From SAR324 cluster bacterium (GTDB taxonomy: Bacteria; SAR324; XYD2-FULL-50-16; JAERRU01): a DNA stretch of 47,010 nt. The notes beneath the pieces were generated by a model. That model was not told the DNA's origin. It saw only the letters and a list, made by a program, of their open reading frames with translations, and searched no databases. Position 1 is the first letter of the stretch. Each line of letters begins with the position of its first letter. The position numbers and the translations under genes are program-made. Positions 28,092 to 35,606 of the stretch are shown here, one piece after another. The stretch covers positions 1-47,010 of the forward strand of contig JAERRU010000002.1 in assembly GCA_016735295.1 (NCBI GenBank), given 5' to 3'.

Positions 28092-30146
28092 CTAAATTAA
28101 CAAAACGGGGTGTAGCGCAGCCTGGCTAGCGTACCTGCTTTGGGAGCAGGTGGTCGCAGGTTCAAATCCTGCCACCCCGATTAATTTAACATTTTCAGCA
28201 AAAATGCCCGCCTTATAATTTTCCACTACATTACATTGTTCAACGTAAGTAGAAGAAGTCATCGCCCTACGAGACATATCCATTTCCTTAATTTCCACTC
28301 TCTCTGAATTGGCTAAAGTGTAAATTGATAAATTATTAGGTGCGCCCAAATAAATATCGCCCGCGGGCATATTATAAATTGTGGTCGCAGGAATTGAAGC
28401 GTAAGAATAGAGCGAAGAATTAACAAATCCCTTTTCTGATGGTGTGGCGGATGAAATAGAAGAAAAGGCTCTTTTTTCTGATTCTAAGACTAAAGAATCA
28501 GAGACCCACAAAACTAATCCATTAGAGCGATATTGAGAGCCTAACTCAGATTTAAGTAAAGAAACAAATTGATCTAAGTTAGCAAAATCAGGATTTTGCT
28601 CAGCCGTTCCGTTAGCGATAGTCTCTCCTGAGAACTTACTATTAATAAATAATTCCGCTGCAGTAGTGCCTTGTTCAACAACAAAAGTACCATCATAATT
28701 AGTAGTACCTGATATAGTAATTAAGCCTCCTTTTGCTGGTCTTAACCCTAAATATGGTATGGCGACTTTATTATTAGCTTTATTAACTACTACCCCGTTA
28801 AGTTTGATGCTAACTTGTTTTCCAATTAAAATAGCTTTTGATGTTTCGCCTTCCTTGGTGGCGTAAGCCGATATTAAATTTTGGTTATATTCTTTGCGGT
28901 ATAGGTTCTTAAAAGAAAAATCTATATCCACAAATTTTTGAGCGTTAATTAATTTAGCTTCACCTAGTAAAGTTAGATCGGCCATATCTCTAGCTCGATG
29001 TTCTAGCCATAGGCTCCTTAACCGAGGAACTAAATCGCTTAGATGACGCCACGAATCAATTAAAGAAAAGGGAGCTTCAAAATTATATTCAACCCACTCA
29101 GTTTCATAATTACTAAATGAGGAATCTAATATATTGGTAAATTCTTTATTTCTTTTTCTTTGTAAAGCTCGACCAGCAGTAAATAAACCAAACTTTTTAC
29201 CCGCTTTGGCTCCTACTTGGAGTAAATTAACATTTTTAAGCACATTATTAAGCGCTTGCATTTCATTAAAAATAGATTCCGCCGCTCCCGCAGTGTTTGA
29301 GCCGATCGGGCTAAGTGCTAAATTAAAGCGATTAGGTGATACCTCATTAAAGGAGGGGGTTAGCATTTTTTTTAATACTAGGTTGCACAAATCAGGAGCG
29401 TACATAGCTCTTTCATTAGCACTCAATTGGTCGCTAGATTCGTTTTTAGATTCAGCGTTATAGCAAAAATCAATTGGGTTAAGCTCTTCCTTTCCTTTGG
29501 TTTCTTTGGTTGATAGGTTTTGGGGGGCTACTAACTGGTTATCTTTTTCAATCGATGTTTTTTTAGGCTTAGCCAATGTTTTAGCTGGAGTTATTGTTTT
29601 AGATACAGTCAAGGTAGCAGGTTTAGTTAATGGCTTGGTTAAAGATATTTTTTCTTCATTATCCAAGTTAGCGGTTTTTTCAAGATGGGCAACATCATTA
29701 TTATTTAAATTAGTAGACATATCATTATTTTTTAAAGGGTTTTTGTTTAATTCTATGTGGGTAGTAGCTAAGGCAGCAGGGTTGTTAGTGATGGCTAAGC
29801 CGGTTAACATCCAACCTTGGGTGGTGTCCTCCATTTCAACAGAAAAAGTGCTACCTAAATCTCGCTTTCTCATTTCTACATAGCTAGTAGTAAAATCAAG
29901 TTTAGCGAATAAGGCTTTTTTATTTTTAACTTCGGGGTGATCGTCTAGCCAAATCTTTTTTACTGTACCTAAATCAGTGAATCCAAAGTGCTCTAAATTA
30001 ATTTTAGGTTGATATTTACTTAAATTAAAATTAGCCACACTTTGCGATAACATCTTGGTAGATATCTCATATTCCCTGCCCAATATATCGCCTTGCGTGC
30101 AGATAATCACACTATCAGCGGATATTACAAGTTTCTTTTTTGTCAT
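28092..30146 (-). CDS. fused P2-like scaffold-protease and major capsid protein (GpO-GpN)
   Basis: 684 residues. Residues 1-135 match the P2 GpO protease: QGDILGRE with Asp20, INLEH with His53, FSVEM with Ser102 (the P2 triad is Asp19, His48, Ser107), then LTGLAITNNPAAL. Residues 136-248 are a Lys/Thr/Asn-rich linker. Residues 250-657 match capsid protein GpN, for example the GKKFGL region and NNLSIYTLANSERVEIKE through VVENYKAGIFAENVKL. Residues 435-518 are an extra domain absent from P2 GpN. In P2 these are separate genes. The last 23 residues are antisense tRNA-Pro sequence; the free circle would end two codons after the core. Confidence 0.85.
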   Translation of the reverse strand: MTKKKLVISADSVIICTQGDILGREYEISTKMLSQSVANFNLSKYQPKINLEHFGFTDLGTVKKIWLDDHPEVKNKKALFAKLDFTTSYVEMRKRDLGSTFSVEMEDTTQGWMLTGLAITNNPAALATTHIELNKNPLKNNDMSTNLNNNDVAHLEKTANLDNEEKISLTKPLTKPATLTVSKTITPAKTLAKPKKTSIEKDNQLVAPQNLSTKETKGKEELNPIDFCYNAESKNESSDQLSANERAMYAPDLCNLVLKKMLTPSFNEVSPNRFNLALSPIGSNTAGAAESIFNEMQALNNVLKNVNLLQVGAKAGKKFGLFTAGRALQRKRNKEFTNILDSSFSNYETEWVEYNFEAPFSLIDSWRHLSDLVPRLRSLWLEHRARDMADLTLLGEAKLINAQKFVDIDFSFKNLYRKEYNQNLISAYATKEGETSKAILIGKQVSIKLNGVVVNKANNKVAIPYLGLRPAKGGLITISGTTNYDGTFVVEQGTTAAELFINSKFSGETIANGTAEQNPDFANLDQFVSLLKSELGSQYRSNGLVLWVSDSLVLESEKRAFSSISSATPSEKGFVNSSLYSYASIPATTIYNMPAGDIYLGAPNNLSIYTLANSERVEIKEMDMSRRAMTSSTYVEQCNVVENYKAGIFAENVKLIGVAGFEPATTCSQSRYASQAALHPVLLI
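28106..28180 (+). tRNA. tRNA-Pro (anticodon UGG)
   Basis: Cloverleaf with acceptor CGGGGTG (28106-28112) pairing with CACCCCG (28173-28179) and discriminator A. The anticodon stem is CCTGC/GCAGG with loop TTTGGGA, anticodon TGG. The T-arm contains GGTTCAAATCC. CCA is not encoded. Its last 17 bases are the attachment core of the adjacent element, which restores the complete gene at the left junction. Confidence 0.97.
28164..28180 (+). repeat. attL core in the tRNA-Pro 3' end
   Basis: aaatcctgccaccccga, identical to 41685-41701. Flanks differ on both sides: ttc before and ttaat after on the left, ttt before and cattt after on the right. The core is therefore 17 bp. It spans the 3' half of the T-arm, the acceptor strand and the discriminator base, a classic integration site. 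Confidence 0.93.
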
Positions 30147-30225
30147 TATAAAATCTAATTATGTTTAGTTTTTAGCAAATAAATTAGACTTTTCCTGAAA
30201 ATCGAAAATCTGTAAAGGCTTTAAG

Positions 30226-30256
30226 GGGTGCTTTTGGCAAAAGCACCCTTTTTTAT
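30226..30256 (+). terminator. intrinsic terminator between the divergent head genes
   Basis: gggtgctttt (30226-30235), a 3-nt loop, then aaaagcaccc (30239-30248) and a run of six T. This is a perfect 10-bp stem with a U-tract in the plus direction. It sits 58 bp before the terminase gene, so it must stop plus-strand transcription from the left (antisense to the capsid gene). The terminase promoter would lie just after it, around tttacc (30258) and taatac. Confidence 0.85.
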
Positions 30257-30313
30257 GTTTACCCTTTTATTAAATGAGTAATACTTAGTTTTTTTAGATA
30301 TTAACCAGATAAA

Positions 30314-31708
30314 ATGACAAAAAAAACACCGCAAAACTCATTAAGTAAAGTCGATTGGAGTAAAAGCCCGCCTTTATTTAAATATCAACAAAAAATATTA
30401 GCTTTAGCCCTCAAAGGAGATAATATTTATATAACCAAATCACGCCAAATCGGAATTAGCTATCTAATGGCTTGGTTAATTTTATTAAGGGCGGGTAAAT
30501 TTGGACGCAATCAAATAGTGGTTTCCGCTTCTAAAAAGCAGGTAGGCATTATTAGGAATTATCTTTTTGGATTTTGTGAACAACTTTTTAGGATCACCCT
30601 AAAAGGTAAAGAAGAGACTATTATAAAATCAAAGGAAGGCAAGACGGCAATAATTCAGTGGTTATCTAATAACGCTATTACCGCTCAAGGCTATAGCGGG
30701 GACGTGTATTTTGATGAATTTCCCCAAAATCCAAACGCTCAGCACATCTATTCAACCCTTTTTCCAGCGGCTTCTTTAGCTGATTATACAATTAATATCT
30801 TTGGTGCAGTTGGCCTAGAGAGTAGCTTTGCCCACCGATTATTTAAAGGAGTAGATCAATATGGTAAAAAAACAAAGAAAGATAGCTATAAAAGAATTTG
30901 CCTTGATGTCTATTCAGCTATTAAAGGGGGAAACAAGCTATTAGATTTAAAAAAAATAAGAAAATTATGTACCCCTAGCCAATTTAAACAATGGTATGAA
31001 TGCCAATGGATTAGATCGGGAGGCGGGATTTTTGATGAAGCTTTGTTGAAAAAATGCTTTTTTACCACCTCCAATAAAAACTCTCGTCAGGTAATTATTA
31101 AAAAATATTGCCAGATACCACCCTTTAAAGAAGATAATTCAACTGGTATTTTATTTGGTTATGACCCCAACGGAACAAGCTATAACGGAGATAATCAAGC
31201 GTTTGTGGTTTTAGATGAACAAAAAGATGGTAAATTATATCTATTAGAAAATCATATACTCATTAAAAAAACTCCTGATTGGACCTACGGGCACATAGCC
31301 AGAATATTAAGTAAATATGCTAGTCGATTAAGGATTATATCAATCGATAAAAGCGGCCCTGGGGCTAGAGTATATGAAAGGATGTTATCAATTGCGGCTA
31401 AGTTTCCTATGGCTAAGTTTGATGCGTTTGATTATGGATATAAAAATAAAAATGCTATCGCTTGGCATTTAGAACAATTAGTTAGCGAAGCTAAACTAGT
31501 AATAAATTATAATGACGATCAAGTAATTAAAGCCTTTTATAGCGTGAAAAATTCAGTAACCCCAAGTGGAAAAGCTACCATCATGAGCAAACGCACTGGT
31601 AGCGACCATGGTGAGCTTTTTTGGGCTATCGCTAACGCTGCGCAACATTTTAAAGTTGATCATTCTCCTCTTCATCAAAATAAACATTTAAGTATTGGAT
31701 TAGTATAA
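30314..31708 (+). CDS. terminase large subunit, P2 GpP-like
   Basis: DNA-packaging ATPase/nuclease, 464 residues. The Walker A variant is SRQIGIS (43-49), as in P2 GpP, and Walker B is VYFDEF (131-136). The nuclease domain begins at about 280 (FGYDPNGTSYNGDNQAFVVL), with a later acidic patch at IISIDKSGPG. P2 GpP has about 590 residues, so this form lacks the N-terminal region. It is divergent from the capsid fusion and immediately precedes the portal gene, as in P2. No small terminase subunit gene was found in the element. Confidence 0.87.
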   Translation: MTKKTPQNSLSKVDWSKSPPLFKYQQKILALALKGDNIYITKSRQIGISYLMAWLILLRAGKFGRNQIVVSASKKQVGIIRNYLFGFCEQLFRITLKGKEETIIKSKEGKTAIIQWLSNNAITAQGYSGDVYFDEFPQNPNAQHIYSTLFPAASLADYTINIFGAVGLESSFAHRLFKGVDQYGKKTKKDSYKRICLDVYSAIKGGNKLLDLKKIRKLCTPSQFKQWYECQWIRSGGGIFDEALLKKCFFTTSNKNSRQVIIKKYCQIPPFKEDNSTGILFGYDPNGTSYNGDNQAFVVLDEQKDGKLYLLENHILIKKTPDWTYGHIARILSKYASRLRIISIDKSGPGARVYERMLSIAAKFPMAKFDAFDYGYKNKNAIAWHLEQLVSEAKLVINYNDDQVIKAFYSVKNSVTPSGKATIMSKRTGSDHGELFWAIANAAQHFKVDHSPLHQNKHLSIGLV

Positions 31709-32718
31709 TGAAAGATAAACATAATATAGCATTGGCAATTAGCGTGGATAGCTCTGGAGAAATTAAATTCCGTCCAGAAAATCACGATCCTTACCTTAAT
31801 TTAATCTCTGCTAATGAAGATAATAACGCATCGTTTGAGCCCGCACCAATAAAACTTGATTTTTTAACCCAATTAGTCAGAGAATCAACCGCGCACTCAT
31901 CTTGTTTGAGTATGAAACACGATATAACCATTGCCGGCTATCAAGAAAGCAAGCAATTAAGCTATCAAAGCTTTAGTTCTCTATTAACTGAATTTTATAC
32001 CCTAGGCAATTGCTTTATTTTAAAAGATGGTAACCAACGCCTGCCCGCTAGGTTTCACCGCTATAGTAACTTTAAAGCGGGTAAGTTAACCCATTTACTA
32101 CAAATAAAAGATGGCTCTCCAACCGGTAAAAAGTATAAATTAGATGAGATAATCCACATAAAAAGAACCTGCCTAGAATCAGAAATATACGGCCTCCCCA
32201 ACTATTTAGCCAGTATTCCTTATATAGTGCTCCTAAAAGCGGCCACTGCTTATAGAAATAGATTTTATAGTAACGGCACTCACGGTAGGATTGTATTAAC
32301 TTCTTTACCTAACGACACAGTAACTAACGAAGAGGGAGAACAAGTTGATTCTGCTATGATTAAACAATTTAGAGAGTTTCTAAATGGAACAAAACAAGCA
32401 GGTAGCCACTCTAGCATACATATAAACGTAAATGATACTGACATAAAGGCCGCAGAAAATTTTATTAACGTGGTAGAGCTAGGGCAAAAACTAACTGATG
32501 ACGATTTTAAAATAACTAGCGAAAGAGCCGATAGCGCGATCATAGTTAGTCACGGGATTGTTCCTGATTTAGTGGGTATGGTGAGCACGGGTAAAAGTAG
32601 TCCTAATTTTGAAAGGGTGATGAAGGTAGCCAAACAAACAATCGCTCAACCAACTAGAGAGCTATTTAGCTCTATGCTAGGAATTAAACTAAATTTCTTA
32701 GCCGATGAGGAAAATTAA
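31708..32718 (+). CDS. phage portal protein, P2 GpQ-like (PBSX type)
   Basis: Portal vertex protein, 336 residues (P2 GpQ 344). The stop of terminase and start of this gene overlap in TAATG at 31706-31710, so they are translationally coupled. Recognisable parts are EIIHIKRTCLESEIYGLPNY, ATAYRNRFYSNGTHG and the C-terminal ERADSAIIVSHGIVPDLVGM. The portal forms the dodecamer through which DNA enters and to which a tail must attach. Confidence 0.88.
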   Translation: MKDKHNIALAISVDSSGEIKFRPENHDPYLNLISANEDNNASFEPAPIKLDFLTQLVRESTAHSSCLSMKHDITIAGYQESKQLSYQSFSSLLTEFYTLGNCFILKDGNQRLPARFHRYSNFKAGKLTHLLQIKDGSPTGKKYKLDEIIHIKRTCLESEIYGLPNYLASIPYIVLLKAATAYRNRFYSNGTHGRIVLTSLPNDTVTNEEGEQVDSAMIKQFREFLNGTKQAGSHSSIHINVNDTDIKAAENFINVVELGQKLTDDDFKITSERADSAIIVSHGIVPDLVGMVSTGKSSPNFERVMKVAKQTIAQPTRELFSSMLGIKLNFLADEEN

Positions 32719-32812
32719 TTTTAGTTACTGCCACTTAAAATAAACACCAAAAGGTATGGAAACCTATAAAAAATTAAAATGGTTTAATTTAGCCTAAATG
32801 TGTTGTAGCATA

Positions 32813-32830
32813 ACAATAATATTTTATACT
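32813..32830 (+). promoter_or_regulatory. putative promoter for the restriction-modification genes
   Basis: TTGTAG (32813-32818), 6 nt plus AT-rich sequence, then TATACT (32825-32830) may be read as a hexamer pair only with compressed spacing; TATACT alone is a good -10, 64 bp before the methyltransferase ATG at 32894. The rest of 32719-32893 holds no gene. Weak call. Confidence 0.25.
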
Positions 32831-32893
32831 AATAAATATGTACAATCAAAAATTTTATGGCACGCTCATAGGTAAAGATTAAGCTTATTAATA

Positions 32894-33823
32894 ATGGCTA
32901 AACTTAAAATAATAGATTTATTTGCTGGTATTGGAGGCATCCGCTTAGGATTTAACAAAGCGGCTAAAAATGATTTAGATTGTGTGTTTACTAGTGAATG
33001 GGATAAATATGCTACTCAAACATATCAAGCAAATTTTGGTGATGCGCCTGTGTATGGCGATATAACTAAAGTTGACTTAGATAAAATACCTAAGCATGAC
33101 ATTTTATTAGCTGGGTTTCCTTGCCAACCATTTTCTCAAGCAGGATTTAAAAAGGGATTTTCAGATACAAGAGGAACATTATTTTTTGATATTATCCGCA
33201 TTTTAGATGCCAAAAAACCCCCCGCCTTCTTATTAGAAAATGTGAAAAGCCTAAAGACTCATGATGGGGGAAGAACTTTACAAATTATTATTACTCATTT
33301 ACGAGATATTGGTTATGAAAATGTCCAATATCAAGTCCTCAGAGCAAGAGATTTTGGATTACCACAAAATAGGGAAAGAATTTATATTGTAGGCTTTTTA
33401 AATGAAAATAATTTGTTTGCTTTCCCTCGCCCTACTTATAAAGAAACAAGAGTAGCAGATATTTTAGAAACAAATATAGATCATAAATACACTATATCAG
33501 ATAGATTATGGGAAGGTCATCAAAGACGAAAAAGAGAGAATAAACTCAACGGAAAAGGTTTTGGTTACGGCATTGTCAATGAAGATTCTAAATACACTAA
33601 TACCATATCAGCTCGCTATTATAAAGATGGTAGCGAGATATTAATAGAGCAACAAGGAAAAAATCCGCGTAAATTAACACCAAGAGAGGCTGCCAGATTG
33701 CAGGGGTTTCCTGATAATTTCAAAATCCCTGTTTCTAATACTCAAGCTTATAAGCAATTTGGAAATAGCGTAGCAGTTAACGTTATCGAAAAAATAGCCT
33801 TAAAAATGTTTAATTGCTTGTAG
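32894..33823 (+). CDS. DNA (cytosine-5) methyltransferase
   Basis: Type II C5-cytosine methyltransferase, 309 residues, at the short end of the family. Motif I is IDLFAGIGGIRLGF (7-20), motif IV is GFPCQPFSQAGF with nucleophile Cys77, motif VI is LLENVKSL (113-120), motif VIII is PQNRERIYIVGF, motif IX is TPREAARLQGFPDNF and motif X is QFGNSVAVNVI. The target-recognition region between VIII and IX is short, so the recognition site is probably simple but cannot be read off. It protects host and element DNA from the endonuclease gene that follows. Confidence 0.95.
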   Translation: MAKLKIIDLFAGIGGIRLGFNKAAKNDLDCVFTSEWDKYATQTYQANFGDAPVYGDITKVDLDKIPKHDILLAGFPCQPFSQAGFKKGFSDTRGTLFFDIIRILDAKKPPAFLLENVKSLKTHDGGRTLQIIITHLRDIGYENVQYQVLRARDFGLPQNRERIYIVGFLNENNLFAFPRPTYKETRVADILETNIDHKYTISDRLWEGHQRRKRENKLNGKGFGYGIVNEDSKYTNTISARYYKDGSEILIEQQGKNPRKLTPREAARLQGFPDNFKIPVSNTQAYKQFGNSVAVNVIEKIALKMFNCL

Positions 33824-33894
33824 ACCAAATGAACAAGCTTTACTGCCCATTAGTCAACTAAATTTACAATATAAAAATTACTAATAATTTCCTT

Positions 33895-34767
33895 ATGATA
33901 AATGGAATCCTACCTAGTGAAGAAGATAAGCTTGGGGAACTAATTAAAATCTATAGAAAAAAATATATTCGTACATCACAAGAAATAGTTGATAAAATTT
34001 TTTCTGAAAATGCAAACTTTATCCAAACCATCAAAAATAAACAGGTTAGCTGTACTATAAAAAGGTTAAGGGAGCTAATATGGAATGAATATCTAAAAGA
34101 CGAGGCTAAATTTAATACAGCTCTAATGAGTGAATTACATAAAAGTCTAAAAACACCAAAAGCTATCTTAGATAATCTGGTAAGTGACGGCATTGTAGGC
34201 CTTTCTAAAGATAAATTACTTTCAAAAATACGTGAGGTTTGTGGTGCATATGCGGGAAGTATATTCCCTTACGCTTATAAGATTTCATTAAGTACTACAA
34301 ATTCAAGACGCTCCAGAGCGGGAAAAACTTTTGAATCGATTATTTATAAAATTTATGAAGTATTACATTATGAATTTGATTCACAAGCTAAAGTTGGTCG
34401 AAAAATATTTAAGGCTCAAGATTTAGGAAAAAAAGTTGATTCAATTATCCCTAGTATTGCTTGTTTTGAAGAAAAAAGAGATAAAACCATCATAGGAACT
34501 ATGAAAACTTCATTACGGGAAAGATGGCAAGAAGTGGCTGAAGAGATAGCAAGAATCAATATTCCCACAATTCATTTACTTACGGTCGATGAAAATATAT
34601 CGGTAAGTAAAGCCCAAGAAATGAAAACACACAATATAATTATTGTAACTTATGACTGGGTTTCTGATTCTGGAAAAATTAGTTCGATGAAAAACGTTAT
34701 AAGTTTTGAAGACTATTTATTCACTGAAATTCCCTCAGTATTAAAATTTTGGCAATCATCAAAATGA
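33895..34767 (+). CDS. type II restriction endonuclease, EcoRII C-terminal-like
   Basis: 290 residues, 71 bp after the methyltransferase on the same strand. The C-terminal half has SRRSRAGKTFESIIYKIYE (137-155), GKKVDSIIPS with Asp182, then GTMKTSLRERWQEV (201-214). The last motif matches the catalytic KTxxxxRW region of EcoRII-type PD-(D/E)XK nucleases. The N-terminal 130 residues are unassigned and may bind DNA. With the methyltransferase it forms a restriction-modification pair, inserted between the satellite's head and replication modules. Confidence 0.82.
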   Translation: MINGILPSEEDKLGELIKIYRKKYIRTSQEIVDKIFSENANFIQTIKNKQVSCTIKRLRELIWNEYLKDEAKFNTALMSELHKSLKTPKAILDNLVSDGIVGLSKDKLLSKIREVCGAYAGSIFPYAYKISLSTTNSRRSRAGKTFESIIYKIYEVLHYEFDSQAKVGRKIFKAQDLGKKVDSIIPSIACFEEKRDKTIIGTMKTSLRERWQEVAEEIARINIPTIHLLTVDENISVSKAQEMKTHNIIIVTYDWVSDSGKISSMKNVISFEDYLFTEIPSVLKFWQSSK

Positions 34768-34955
34768 TGGCTAGGCCTAAAATAAATAACTACCCGTTAA
34801 GTTACGATTAAGGAGGCTATAACCAAAAAAAAATACCTTTTTTTAGTTATTTATCTTCACTTGGCATAGTTTTTTCGCTACCTCTAAAAACGCTGTACAT
34901 CCTTTAAATTATCTCCCCTAAAAAGAGACGAAAATGGACATTTATAGGCATTTTT

Positions 34956-34976
34956 GGGCCTTTTTAGGCCCCTTTT
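34956..34976 (+). terminator. putative terminator after the restriction gene
   Basis: gggcct (34956-34961) pairs with aggccc (34966-34971) around tttt, followed by ccttttt. It lies about 190 bp after the endonuclease stop and before the iteron region. The stem is short but G+C-rich in an AT-rich setting. Confidence 0.5.
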
Positions 34977-35039
34977 TGGGCATTTTTTTACAATCCCCTG
35001 CCAGAACGCCCTACATCCTTATTTTATAGGTGTATAGGC

Positions 35040-35569
35040 TGTGTCGGGTTGATTTAGGCTATAACCCCTTGTGCAGACTAGCTATATCCGTTTTCTGTGC
35101 CGGGTCTGTGCCGGGTTTGTGCCACGCTTAGCAGTCTAAGGGGGAGACTGCCAATCTAGATAAGCCCTTATTGATGCTGTTGTTAGAGGGGGTATAAAAA
35201 AAGTTTTTTTTGGTCTGTGCCGGGTTTGTGCCACACCTAGCAGTCTAAGGGAGAGACTGCCAGAACGCTTTAAGAGAAGGATAGGAAGGCAAGTAGGGAT
35301 TATTAGTATTTTATAATATAAAAGAATAGGCCTGTTTTGACCCATTTTTTCCTAAAAAAAAAGATGAAACTCTACCTTGGGGGGGGGGGTAAATATAGTT
35401 TCCCCAAAAAAAGGCCAGACCCGGCACAGAATTAGCTAAACTATTGCTAGTTATGCCCTTAGGCTGTGTCGGGTTTGTTTTCAACCCGACACAAGAAATC
35501 CATACATAACCGCTAGTTATGCCCTTAGGCTGTGTCGGGTTTGTGTCGGGTTGTTTTCAACCCGACACA
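35040..35569. other. putative replication origin with iterons
   Basis: An 11-bp motif TGTG(C/T)CGGGTT, in whole or near-whole form, occurs in direct orientation at 35040, 35096, 35107, 35216, 35465, 35531 and 35542, and inverted at 35419, 35483 and 35559. The pairs 35465/35483 and 35542/35559 make perfect 11-bp palindromes with 6-7-nt spacers. Two copies of a hairpin, gcagtct...agactgc, lie at 35131-35151 and 35240-35260. The region is noncoding and abuts the primase-helicase gene. Iterons next to a replication protein gene are the usual form of a satellite or plasmid origin. It fills the 839-bp gap between the restriction and primase genes. Confidence 0.7.
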
Positions 35570-35606
35570 GATTTGGGACAAAAAGGGGGAGAGGGAAAGA
35601 TAGGGT

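Noticed and set aside
35136-35345. 69-codon minus-strand frame in the origin region
   Set aside because: It crosses the hairpins and iterons, has no recognisable domain, and its composition follows the repeats; treated as chance.
35096-35569. Iteron and hairpin region as a CRISPR array
   Set aside because: The motifs are 11 bp, irregularly spaced and in both orientations.
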